Positions 26,131-34,124 of a DNA stretch of 64,000 nucleotides are shown one piece after another. Within the stretch, counting starts at the first letter, position 1; every line of letters starts with the position of its first letter. The position numbers and the translations under genes are program-made. Source of the stretch: Erysipelotrichaceae bacterium (lineage in GTDB: Bacteria > Bacillota_I > Bacilli_A > Erysipelotrichales > Erysipelotrichaceae); the NCBI GenBank assembly GCA_017539105.1, contig JAFYHQ010000024.1, positions 1 to 64,000 of the forward strand, given 5' to 3'. The notes under the pieces are model-generated. The model was given only the letters and a program-made list of their open reading frames with translations, did no database searches and was not told the DNA's origin.

Positions 26131-27419
26131 AAGTAGGCTTTGTATCGCTGGGATGTGCCAAGAATCTTGTGGATAGCGAACATATCATCGCTTTGTTTGA
26201 TGATCCGTTTTTCGAGTACGAATATGATCTGAAAAAGTGCGATGCGATCGTCATCAATACCTGCGGATTTATCTTGAGCGCCAAAGAGGAAGCGATCGAC
26301 ACGATCTTGGAGATCGCCGAATACAAGAAACAGAATTTGAAGAAACTGATCGTGACCGGCTGTTTCGTGCAGCGTTACTACGAAGAGTGCCTGGAAGAAT
26401 TCCCGGAAGTCGATCTGTTCGTGCGTCTGGATCAGTATGACCGTCTGGGAGAGATCTTATCCGGACTGTTTGATCATAAATTTGTCCGAAACTATGGAAC
26501 CAATCGCAAGCTTGCGAACAACAGCCATACCGCATATCTCAAGATCAGCGACGGCTGCTACCATTACTGCGCGTTCTGTGCGATCCCTCTGATCCGGGGG
26601 AAGTATCATTCCTATCCGATGGAAGAAGTGCTGGAAGAAGCCCGCTTCTTGGAACAGCAGGGCGTCAAGGAACTCAATATCGTCGCCCAGGATACGACGT
26701 GCTATGGAATCGATCTGTATCATGAATACAGGCTGAAAGATCTTTTGCGTGAACTGAATCAGATGGATTTCAGATGGATCCGTATCCTTTACATGTATCC
26801 GGATGAGATCGATAAACAGCTGCTGCAAGCCATGAAAGAGTGCAACAAGGTCCTGCCTTATTTCGATATTCCGATCCAGTATGGCAACGACAGGATCCTG
26901 GAACTGATGAACCGCAAAGGAGATGTTGCGCTGATAAAAGAAAAGATCGGCATGATCCGCGACTGTTTCCGTGATCCGGTCATCCGTACGACCCTGATCG
27001 TCGGTTTTCCGAAAGAAGATGCCGTGACATTCAATGATACGATGAAACTGGTCGAAGAACTGCAGTTTGATTCTTTAGGCGCATTCACTTTTTCTCCGGA
27101 AGAAGATACGAAAGCCTACGAGATGAAAGACCAGATCGAGGAAAGCGTGAAACAGGCCAGATATGACCTGCTGATGCAGAAGCAGCAGAAGATCGCCATG
27201 AAAAAGAATCAGTCCCGGGTCGGAAAGGTTTACGATGCCTTGATCGAACGCTATGAATCGCTGTTCGACCGCTATGTCGCAAGAACCTACATGTCCGCTC
27301 CGGATGGGATCGATGGCGTAGTCTACATCCGCAGCGATGAAGAACTGAAAATCGGAGAGATCTATAAAGTCAAAATCACAGGCTATGATCATTACGATCT
27401 GACTGCGATTATAAAATAA
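26127..27419 (+). CDS. rimO: Ribosomal protein S12 methylthiotransferase
   Basis: 430 residues, radical-SAM methylthiotransferase. It begins KVGFVSLGCAKNLVDSE, the RimO hallmark in the UPF0004 domain. The radical-SAM cluster motif is GCYHYCAFCAIPLIRGKYHS, followed by the TRAM domain at the C-terminus (KVYDALIERY onward). It would methylthiolate an Asp of S12. The related tRNA enzyme MiaB is encoded separately at 57844, which makes the RimO assignment secure. It overlaps the helicase gene by four bases and uses AAGGAAG upstream. Confidence 0.93.
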   Translation: MKVGFVSLGCAKNLVDSEHIIALFDDPFFEYEYDLKKCDAIVINTCGFILSAKEEAIDTILEIAEYKKQNLKKLIVTGCFVQRYYEECLEEFPEVDLFVRLDQYDRLGEILSGLFDHKFVRNYGTNRKLANNSHTAYLKISDGCYHYCAFCAIPLIRGKYHSYPMEEVLEEARFLEQQGVKELNIVAQDTTCYGIDLYHEYRLKDLLRELNQMDFRWIRILYMYPDEIDKQLLQAMKECNKVLPYFDIPIQYGNDRILELMNRKGDVALIKEKIGMIRDCFRDPVIRTTLIVGFPKEDAVTFNDTMKLVEELQFDSLGAFTFSPEEDTKAYEMKDQIEESVKQARYDLLMQKQQKIAMKKNQSRVGKVYDALIERYESLFDRYVARTYMSAPDGIDGVVYIRSDEELKIGEIYKVKITGYDHYDLTAIIK

Positions 27420-27420
27420 T

Positions 27421-27429
27421 TGCTATAAT
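27421..27429 (+). promoter_or_regulatory. Extended -10 promoter for the ROK kinase-galK operon
   Basis: TGC followed by TATAAT (27424-27429) is an extended -10 element just after the rimO stop. The gene start at 27453 has an AGGAAGG ribosome-binding site in between. No good -35 box is seen, which fits an extended -10 promoter. Confidence 0.55.
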
Positions 27430-27452
27430 TTAGAAAAAGGAAGGTGGTCATA

Positions 27453-28358
27453 ATGAGTAGTTATATCGGTATCGATTTAGGCGGAACCAATGTCAGAGTC
27501 GCGAAAGTCGATGATGAGGGGCATATTCTGCAGGACGTCATCGAACCATCGCATGGTCTGGAAGGCCCTGAGAAGATCGAAGAAAACATTCTGGAGATGC
27601 TCCGTCGTTTCGATCTGTCGGATGTCCTTTCGATCGGTCTGGCGATTCCCGGTCCGGTAGACGGACAGAAGAATGTCATCACATTGGCAACGAATATCCC
27701 GGGTTGCGAAGGATATCCGTTTGCCGATAACATGCAGCGTGAGCTGGGGATTCCCGTATTTCTGGACAACGATGCGAATGCCGCGGGTCTGGCGGAGTGT
27801 CTTTTAGGTTCAGGTAAAGGATATCCTGTAGTCTATTATCTGACGCATTCGACAGGAATCGGCGGCGCTTTGGTGATCGAGGGCAAGGTCATTTCCGGTC
27901 ATAAGGGTTATGCGGGCGAGATCGCGAATGTCATCGTCGATCCGGAAGCAAAGCAGTATTCCCACTACAAGCATCTGAATCAGGGTGCAGTCGAAGCGGT
28001 CGCATCCGGCTTTGCTTTAGGATTGAAAGGCAAGGAACTGATCGGAGACATCGCGGATACAGCTCGTAAGGTATTTATTCTGGCAGGAGAAGGGGATGAG
28101 AAAGCGAAAGCGATCATCGATAAGATGGCAAAAGATTTTGCTACCTGCTTATCTGCGATTGCAGCGATCTGCGCGCCTGACTGTTTCGTGATCGGCGGCG
28201 GCTGCTCGAATTCCTCCGTCATGTATTTCGAACAGGTACGCAACTATTACCGTTCCATGGTTCATCCGACGATGGCAGAAGTTCCTATCCTTAAGGCAAG
28301 TCTTTCCGAACCCGGTGTCTTAGGCGCTGCCATGATAGGAAAATCACACTTAAGCTGA
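27453..28358 (+). CDS. ROK-family sugar kinase lacking the zinc motif
   Basis: 301 residues. N-terminal phosphate loop IGIDLGGTNVRVAKV, a catalytic-loop region with FLDNDANAAGLAECL, and STGIGGALVIEG are clear ROK/glucokinase signatures. In most ROK proteins GYAGEIGH is followed by a cysteine-rich C-x-C-G-x-x-G-C-x-E zinc site. Here the region reads KHLNQGAVEAVASG with no cysteines, so the zinc is lost. It phosphorylates a hexose, most likely glucose or N-acetylmannosamine-like sugars; the substrate is undetermined. It precedes galK and the galactose importer, so hexose use is likely. I choose ATG 27453 over GTG 27444, which lies inside the ribosome-binding site. Confidence 0.85.
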   Translation: MSSYIGIDLGGTNVRVAKVDDEGHILQDVIEPSHGLEGPEKIEENILEMLRRFDLSDVLSIGLAIPGPVDGQKNVITLATNIPGCEGYPFADNMQRELGIPVFLDNDANAAGLAECLLGSGKGYPVVYYLTHSTGIGGALVIEGKVISGHKGYAGEIANVIVDPEAKQYSHYKHLNQGAVEAVASGFALGLKGKELIGDIADTARKVFILAGEGDEKAKAIIDKMAKDFATCLSAIAAICAPDCFVIGGGCSNSSVMYFEQVRNYYRSMVHPTMAEVPILKASLSEPGVLGAAMIGKSHLS

Positions 28359-28360
28359 AC

Positions 28361-29638
28361 ATGAAATATCAGGAATTAAAGGAATATCTCTTATCGTCTG
28401 ATTTCGATCAGATTCTAAGAAATGTCATCTGCTGCGATGACATCGGAAAAGAGAAAGAAAGATATCTGACGCTTCTTGAAGAAGCGTTCCACAGTTACGG
28501 AGACGGAGACTATCATTTCATTTCTTCTCCGGGAAGAAGCGAGATCGGCGGGAATCATACCGACCATCAGCATGGGCATGTCCTGGCTGCGGCATTGAAT
28601 ATCGATAATCTCGCCGTCGTGAAAGCGAATGATGATCAGATCGTGCGTTATTACGACAAAGCATTCACTCCGATCGAAGTCGATCTGAAGGATCTTTCCA
28701 TTCATGAAGAAGAAAAGAACACTTCTTATGCCTTGATCAGAGGTATCGCCGCAAAGCTCGAAGAAGAGGGATACAAAACGGGAGGATTCTATGCGATCTG
28801 CGATTCGCATGTCCTGATCGGTTCGGGAATCTCTTCTTCCGCCTGTTTCGAAGTGATGGTCGCGGAAATCTTCAGCGCGTTATACAACGATGACTCAGTC
28901 ACTCCGGTGCAAAGAGCCATCTATGGTCAGTATGCGGAAAATGTCTATTTCGGCAAGCCTTCCGGTCTGATGGATCAGACAGCGATTTCGGTCGGCGGTT
29001 TCGTGGCGATCGATTTCAAGGATTCTGCCCATCCTGTCATTGAGAATCATGATTTCTCATTCTCCGATTACGGCTATGAACTGATTCTCGTGAACACGAA
29101 AGGCGATCACGCCGACCTGTCCGACGAATATGCCGCGATCACCAGAGAAATCAAGGATGTCGCACATGAACTGGGCGTGGAATATCTGGCGGATTCCGAT
29201 CTGGAAACGTTGCTGAAGAATCTTCCTTCGATCAGAGAAAAGCTCAAGAACGACAGGGGACTCTTGCGTTCCATTCATTTCTATAACGAAGATGAAAGGG
29301 CAGTGAAACAGAAAGAAGCCGTGAAGGAAAAGGATATCGACAGACTGCTTTCCTTGATGAAAGAATCCGCACGTTCTTCTTATGAATACCTGCAGAATAT
29401 CAATGTATCATCCCGCCCGTGGAGCCAGTCATTAGGCTTAGCTCTGGCATTGGTGGATACCGTTCTGCAAGGCGAGGGGGCATGCCGCGTCCATGGCGGT
29501 GGTTTCGAAGGAACCATACAGATCGTCTGTCCGAAAGATAAAGTTAGGAAACTGAAAGAAACCATGAACAGCGTGTTCGGCGATGACTCTGTCATGGAAC
29601 TCAAAGTCAGACCTTCCGGCACAAAACTTATCATATAA
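28361..29638 (+). CDS. galK: Galactokinase
   Basis: 425 residues, GHMP kinase. The substrate motif GRSEIGGNHTDHQHG corresponds to the galactokinase signature GR-x-N-x-I-G-E-H-T-D-Y, and the ATP loop GSGISSSACFEV to the GLSSSA motif. The C-terminal motif RVHGGGFEGTIQ is also present. It makes galactose 1-phosphate for the Leloir pathway. No galT or galE lies in the window. No clear ribosome-binding site is seen; it starts two bases after the ROK gene, so coupling is likely. The galactose importer follows after a terminator. Confidence 0.93.
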   Translation: MKYQELKEYLLSSDFDQILRNVICCDDIGKEKERYLTLLEEAFHSYGDGDYHFISSPGRSEIGGNHTDHQHGHVLAAALNIDNLAVVKANDDQIVRYYDKAFTPIEVDLKDLSIHEEEKNTSYALIRGIAAKLEEEGYKTGGFYAICDSHVLIGSGISSSACFEVMVAEIFSALYNDDSVTPVQRAIYGQYAENVYFGKPSGLMDQTAISVGGFVAIDFKDSAHPVIENHDFSFSDYGYELILVNTKGDHADLSDEYAAITREIKDVAHELGVEYLADSDLETLLKNLPSIREKLKNDRGLLRSIHFYNEDERAVKQKEAVKEKDIDRLLSLMKESARSSYEYLQNINVSSRPWSQSLGLALALVDTVLQGEGACRVHGGGFEGTIQIVCPKDKVRKLKETMNSVFGDDSVMELKVRPSGTKLII

Positions 29639-29644
29639 AACGAT

Positions 29645-29667
29645 CCCCGGAACGATCCGGGGTTTTT
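29645..29667 (+). terminator. Terminator of the ROK-galK operon
   Basis: A 6-bp all-GC stem (29645-29650 with 29657-29662) closes an AACGAT loop, then TTTTT. Confidence 0.8.
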
Positions 29668-29751
29668 ATATGAACGATATGCTTCAAATATTGATAAAAC
29701 CAATGGTTCGATTAGCCGAATCAAATGTGAAAGATTTGTGAAACGATAAGG

Positions 29752-29779
29752 TTGTAATCGGTTACATTTATATTATAAT
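29752..29779 (+). promoter_or_regulatory. Galactose importer promoter with an overlapping cre operator
   Basis: TTGTAA (29752-29757), a 16-base spacer and TATAAT (29774-29779). The operator TGTAATCGGTTACA at 29753-29766 overlaps the -35 box and matches the CcpA cre consensus at all defined positions. A small stem (AGGAC/GTCCT) lies in the leader before a GGGAGG ribosome-binding site. Confidence 0.75.
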
Positions 29780-29811
29780 AATAGAAGGACGAAAGTCCTG
29801 GGAGGAAACAA

Positions 29812-30816
29812 ATGAAAAAGCTTTTAAGTGTTTTACTGGCTGTTCTTATGGTTTTCGCTCTTGTCGGCTGCGGCAATAAAGGTGGCGGCGAAGGCGGCGG
29901 CGAAGAAGCTAAGACAGTCAAAATCGGTGTTGCTATCTATCAGTTTGATGATAACTTCATGACTCTTTATCGTCAGAATATCCAGAAGTATTTCGATGAC
30001 CTGAACGCTCAGGGCGGTACTCAGTACGAAATCACCATCGTCGATGGCAAGAATGACGTTGCTGAACAGACTGAACAGGTCAATACGTTTATTTCTCAGG
30101 GTGTCGATGCAATGATCGTCAACCTGGTTCAGACTTCTTCTCCTGCTCTTGCAAATGCTGTTGAAGAGTCTGGCATTCCTACTGTTTTCATCAACAGAGA
30201 GATCGCTGACTACAACTATGGTCCTAAGACTTGCTATGTCGGTGCTGATGCAAGAGACTCAGGTACTTACCAGGGCCAGATCATTTTCGATGCTCCGGAT
30301 CATGGCGACCTGAATGGCGATGGCGTTGTCAAATACATCATGATCATGGGTGACCCGGAGAACTCAGACGCTCAGAACAGAACTGAATACTCTATCAAGT
30401 ATCTGGAAGACAATGGTGTCAAAGTTGAATGCTTATACCAGGAAACCGGTATGTGGGCTCAGGACAAAGGCCAGGAACTGACTGCCAATGCTCTGAACGC
30501 TTTCGGTGATGAAATCGAAGTTGTATTCTGCAACAACGATGGTATGGCTTTAGGTGCTGCTCAGGCGATCAACGCTGCAGGCAGAACAGTTGGTACTGAC
30601 ATTTATCTGGTCGGTGTCGACGCTCTAGTAGAATGCTGTGAAATGGTTAAGGCTGGCACGATGACCGGTACCGTTCTGAACGATGACCAGGGTCAGGCAA
30701 AAGCTGCTTGCGAATCAGTTCTTAAGCTCTTAGCTGGTGAAGAAATCACCAACAAGGTCAACTATGTTCCTTACGTCATGGTTACGAAGGAAAACGCTGA
30801 CCAGTATATCAAATAA
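29812..30816 (+). CDS. mglB: Galactose/glucose-binding lipoprotein (MglB-like)
   Basis: 334 residues. The signal peptide ends in the lipobox LVGC, Cys20, and a Gly/Glu-rich linker (GGGEGGGEE) follows. The mature domain has the CUT2 fold: KIGVAIYQFDDNFMTLYRQ, INREIADY, GVDALVECCEMV. These match galactose/glucose-binding proteins. Codon use is shifted toward GCT, GTT and GGT relative to neighbours, indicating high expression. A strong ribosome-binding site (GGGAGG) precedes it. Substrate galactose is supported by the adjacent galK; glucose or methyl-galactoside are also possible. A strong stem-loop follows the stop codon. Confidence 0.9.
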   Translation: MKKLLSVLLAVLMVFALVGCGNKGGGEGGGEEAKTVKIGVAIYQFDDNFMTLYRQNIQKYFDDLNAQGGTQYEITIVDGKNDVAEQTEQVNTFISQGVDAMIVNLVQTSSPALANAVEESGIPTVFINREIADYNYGPKTCYVGADARDSGTYQGQIIFDAPDHGDLNGDGVVKYIMIMGDPENSDAQNRTEYSIKYLEDNGVKVECLYQETGMWAQDKGQELTANALNAFGDEIEVVFCNNDGMALGAAQAINAAGRTVGTDIYLVGVDALVECCEMVKAGTMTGTVLNDDQGQAKAACESVLKLLAGEEITNKVNYVPYVMVTKENADQYIK

Positions 30817-30833
30817 TTCTATCTGATTGATTC

Positions 30834-30868
30834 AAAGAAGAGTTACATGTCATGTGTAACTCTTCTTT
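30834..30868 (+). terminator. Intercistronic stem-loop between mglB and mglA
   Basis: A perfect 14-bp stem (30834-30847 with 30855-30868) with a 7-base loop and only a weak T tract follows mglB. It probably stabilises the mglB end or causes partial termination, so that the binding protein exceeds the ATPase. The same arrangement follows the BMP lipoprotein gene. Confidence 0.7.
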
Positions 30869-30889
30869 ATATTTGTATGGGGGAATAAT

Positions 30890-32401
30890 ATGTCAGAATA
30901 CATTCTGGAAATGAAAGAAATATGTAAATCCTTCCCTGGCGTTAAAGCTCTGGATCATGTTTCTTTTCAGTTGAAACCCGGACATGTTCATTCGCTGATG
31001 GGTGAAAACGGAGCAGGGAAATCGACGCTGATGAAGTGTCTTTTCGGTATCTATAAGAAAGATTCCGGACTGATCATTTACAACGGCGAAGAAGTCAATA
31101 TCACCGACCCATTCGATGCGCTGAACAGAGGAATCGCGATGGTTCATCAGGAACTTATGCCGATCCGTGAACGTTCCATTGCGGAAAACATCTATTGCGG
31201 AAGATATCCGGTCCACAAATATGGTCCCGTATCGGTCATCGACCACAAAAAGATGAACGAAGATACACAGGCTTTATTGGATGATCTCGGTCTTGATTTC
31301 AATGCGACCGAAAAACTGGGTACTTTGACCGCATCGCAGATGCAGCTGGTCGAAATCGCAAAAGCGGTCAGCGCAGATGCGAAAATTATCATTTTGGATG
31401 AGCCTACTTCATCACTGACCTTAAGAGAAGTGGACAAGCTTTTTGAAATCATCAAGAGGCTGACTGCGAAGGGCTGTGGTGTTATTTATATTTCTCACAA
31501 GATGGATGAGATCCTGCAGATCTCCGATGAAGTCACGATCATGCGTGACGGTCAGTACATCGGTACCTGGCCTGCCAGCGAACTGACGACGGATTTCATC
31601 ATTGCCAAAGAAGTCGGCAGAGAATTGAAGGACCTGTATCCGCCTAAAGTCAATACACCGGGTGAGACGATCTTTGAAGTGAAAGACTTCGATTCCATCA
31701 TCGAAGGATCGTTCAAGGATTGTTCGTTCTCAGTAAGAAAAGGCGAGATCTTCGGAGTTGCCGGTCTGGTCGGAGCGCAAAGGACGGAACTGATGGAAGC
31801 GATCTACGGCATGCGCGGCATCACTTCGGGAACGGTGTTCTATAACGGCCAGACACTGAAAATCAAAAAACCGGAAGATGCAATCAAGAACGGTATCGCA
31901 CTGATTACGGAAGACCGTCGAGGCAACGGCATCTTCGGAGTCCTGTCCGTCAGCGATAACGTCGCGGTTGCATCTTTGGATGATTATCTGCAGTATCGCA
32001 TCATGTTGAATCACAAGAAGATCAATGAGGTCGTCAACAAGTCGATCAACGAACTGTCGATCAAGACGCCAAGCACCAAAACGCAGATCAAGAACCTTTC
32101 CGGCGGCAACCAGCAGAAAGTCATCATCTCGCGCTGGCTGGCCAAGGAACCGGAAGTGTTGATTATGGATGAACCGACCAGAGGTATCGACGTCGGTGCC
32201 AAGTACGAGATCTATTCGATCATCGGCAATCTGGCCAAGGAAGGAAAAACGATCATTGTCGTATCATCAGAAATGCCTGAACTGATCGGTATCTGCGACA
32301 GGATCATGGTTATGTGCGAAGGCAGGATTACGGGAATTGTGGAAGGCGAGGACATGAATCAGGAAAAGATCATGGAACTGTCAACTCCATTCATGAATTA
32401 A
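30890..32401 (+). CDS. mglA: Galactose importer ATPase (MglA-like)
   Basis: 503 residues with two ABC domains. The first has Walker A GENGAGKST and Walker B IIILDEPTSSLT. The second has a degenerate P-loop (GLVGAQRTE), signature LSGGNQQK and Walker B VLIMDEPTRGIDVGA. This is the CUT2 layout of MglA, RbsA and AraG. It would power import through MglC. A GGGG-type ribosome-binding site lies before the ATG. Assignment to galactose rests on mglB and galK. Confidence 0.9.
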   Translation: MSEYILEMKEICKSFPGVKALDHVSFQLKPGHVHSLMGENGAGKSTLMKCLFGIYKKDSGLIIYNGEEVNITDPFDALNRGIAMVHQELMPIRERSIAENIYCGRYPVHKYGPVSVIDHKKMNEDTQALLDDLGLDFNATEKLGTLTASQMQLVEIAKAVSADAKIIILDEPTSSLTLREVDKLFEIIKRLTAKGCGVIYISHKMDEILQISDEVTIMRDGQYIGTWPASELTTDFIIAKEVGRELKDLYPPKVNTPGETIFEVKDFDSIIEGSFKDCSFSVRKGEIFGVAGLVGAQRTELMEAIYGMRGITSGTVFYNGQTLKIKKPEDAIKNGIALITEDRRGNGIFGVLSVSDNVAVASLDDYLQYRIMLNHKKINEVVNKSINELSIKTPSTKTQIKNLSGGNQQKVIISRWLAKEPEVLIMDEPTRGIDVGAKYEIYSIIGNLAKEGKTIIVVSSEMPELIGICDRIMVMCEGRITGIVEGEDMNQEKIMELSTPFMN

Positions 32402-32413
32402 AGGAGAATGAAT

Positions 32414-33433
32414 ATGTCTGAAAAAGTTGAAAAGAAAGAAAAGAATAAACTCGATATCGTTCAGTTCTTGGTCAGCAACGCTCTGATCATCCTGATCATT
32501 TCATCCGCTATTTTTGTCGGCTTGCAGAATCCTCGTTTCTTCTCGATGGCGAACATCAAGAACCTGTTGGCGAATACATCGGTACGAATGGTAATCGCTC
32601 TTGGTATTTCTGGTGTTCTGATCATGAGAAACAATGACCTATCCGCAGGACGTCAGGTCGGTCTTGCCGGATGTATCTGTGCAACGCTGTTACAGAGAAT
32701 GGATTATGCCGGCAAGGTCTATCCGAATATGGAACCTATGAATATGTGGCTTGTATGTATCCTGGTCATGATCGGGTTCGCTGTGACGATCGGTCTGATC
32801 AACGGTCTGGTCGTATCGAAACTGCATGTTCCGGCATTTATCGGAACCTATGGCATGCAGACGATCGTTTACGGTATCGCTCTGATCTATACCGGAGCAC
32901 AGCCGATCGGCGGTCTGATTCCTGAATACACCGACTGGGCTGCCGGTTCCTTCATGGGCATACAGCTGATTCCGAATCTGGCCATCGTTACGCTGATCGT
33001 CATGGTCTTCATGTGGTTCCTTTACAACCATACGCCATATGGCAAGAAAATGTACGCAATCGGCGGAAACCCGGATGCTGCGGAGGTATCCGGTATCAAT
33101 ACGACCAGAATGACGATTGCTTCCTATATGATCGCAGCCGCATTGTTTGCATTGGCAGGCTTCATGCTTGGCGCGAAAGCCGGAGGCACTTCTTCCAACC
33201 TGGCAAACGGCTATGAGCTGTTCGCGATTGCCGGATGTACGATCGGCGGCGTTTCCGTCAATGGCGGTACCGGTAAGGTTTCCGGAATCCTCATGGGTGT
33301 TCTCGTCTTCGAGATCCTGAAGATCGAGATGACCTTTTTAGGCATCGATACGGCCTGGACTTATATCGTGCAGGGTATCGTCATCGTTGTCGCTATCGCG
33401 CTGGATATCCGTAAATATATCGCCAAGAAATAA
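32414..33433 (+). CDS. mglC: Galactose importer permease (MglC-like)
   Basis: 339 residues and about eight to ten membrane helices. A charged N-terminal tail (EKVEKKEKNK) precedes the membrane part, and RMVIALGISGVLIMRNNDLSAGRQVG plus IGGNPDAAEVSGIN are CUT2 permease signatures. I choose ATG 32414, seven bases after AAGGAG, over ATG 32408, which would be too close. The last gene of the mgl operon, followed by a terminator shared with the convergent gene. Confidence 0.9.
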   Translation: MSEKVEKKEKNKLDIVQFLVSNALIILIISSAIFVGLQNPRFFSMANIKNLLANTSVRMVIALGISGVLIMRNNDLSAGRQVGLAGCICATLLQRMDYAGKVYPNMEPMNMWLVCILVMIGFAVTIGLINGLVVSKLHVPAFIGTYGMQTIVYGIALIYTGAQPIGGLIPEYTDWAAGSFMGIQLIPNLAIVTLIVMVFMWFLYNHTPYGKKMYAIGGNPDAAEVSGINTTRMTIASYMIAAALFALAGFMLGAKAGGTSSNLANGYELFAIAGCTIGGVSVNGGTGKVSGILMGVLVFEILKIEMTFLGIDTAWTYIVQGIVIVVAIALDIRKYIAKK

Positions 33434-33457
33434 TCATTACAAAAAGTTGTAAAAAAT

Positions 33458-33484
33458 AATAGCCATTCTTTATGAATGGCTATT
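33458..33484. terminator. Terminator between mglC and the convergent zinc-ribbon gene
   Basis: An 11-bp stem (33458-33468 with 33474-33484) with a TTTAT loop has A-rich sequence on the left and T-rich on the right, so it can act in both directions. Confidence 0.8.
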
Positions 33485-33487
33485 TTG

Positions 33488-34012
33488 TTATGATCGTTTT
33501 TCGTTTCTGATCTGCAGGAAGAACTTCAGGAATGTCAGGATGACACAGACCGGTATGGCAATGCCGAAGAACAGTTTGCTTTCTGCCAGCGTAAGATAGG
33601 AAATCGTGACCGCAAAGAACAGCATGAATTGCCAGCTGATGTTCTTCTGTATTGCCAGGCTGTCTTCTTCAAAGACTTTGTTTTTCACTTCGCTTTTGAA
33701 ATATGCATGATTATAGATTCCTGCCGATAGGCATTTTGAGCCGAAATAAGCGGCAATGATCGAAATCAGCAAGATCATGCCCGTCATCCAGGTAATACCC
33801 CATTTCTGAAACAGAAAGGCTGTCATATAGCTTAAAGCGGCATAGGCAGCTTCACTGACTCCAAAAAACAAAAGGATATCCGCTTCCGAGAGATAACGTT
33901 TCTGTTCATGATGGCAATGCGGACAGACGATCCGTCCGACATGATAGTTTTCGATGTTTCTGTTGCATTCATCCGTGATATCCTGATGACATTTTTCACA
34001 GTATATTTTCAT
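33488..34012 (-). CDS. Zinc-ribbon membrane protein of unknown function
   Basis: 174 residues. The N-terminus MKIYCEKCHQDITDE with downstream CPHCH forms a C-x2-C...C-x2-C zinc ribbon. About four membrane helices follow, in two pairs separated by a charged loop (KSEVKNKVFEEDS). I choose this ATG because a TATAAT box ends seven bases before it; residues of the longer frame upstream look random. I do not recognise a named family. Such zinc-ribbon membrane proteins are often annotated as unknown. Confidence 0.65.
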   Translation of the reverse strand: MKIYCEKCHQDITDECNRNIENYHVGRIVCPHCHHEQKRYLSEADILLFFGVSEAAYAALSYMTAFLFQKWGITWMTGMILLISIIAAYFGSKCLSAGIYNHAYFKSEVKNKVFEEDSLAIQKNISWQFMLFFAVTISYLTLAESKLFFGIAIPVCVILTFLKFFLQIRNEKRS

Positions 34013-34019
34013 ATCTCTA

Positions 34020-34025
34020 ATTATA
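34020..34025 (-). promoter_or_regulatory. -10 box placed for a leaderless zinc-ribbon protein mRNA
   Basis: On the minus strand TATAAT ends seven bases before the ATG at 34012, with no Shine-Dalgarno between. Confidence 0.55.
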
Positions 34026-34102
34026 GGAAGCGGAACCGAAATGTTCAAACGATGCAGCAGCATTTTGTTGATAGTTTATGAACATAGGAAGTCAAAATAC
34101 GA

Positions 34103-34108
34103 TATAAT
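34103..34108 (+). promoter_or_regulatory. -10 box before the DUF2779 gene
   Basis: TATAAT lies 17 bases before the ATG at 34125, giving a leader of only about ten bases that still contains part of GGAG (34115-34118). No strong -35 box. Confidence 0.5.
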
Positions 34109-34124
34109 GAAAGTGGAGATAGAT

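Noticed and set aside
29882-29910. GGCGGC-type repeat in mglB as a DNA repeat element
   Set aside because: It encodes the Gly/Glu linker between the lipidated cysteine and the binding domain.
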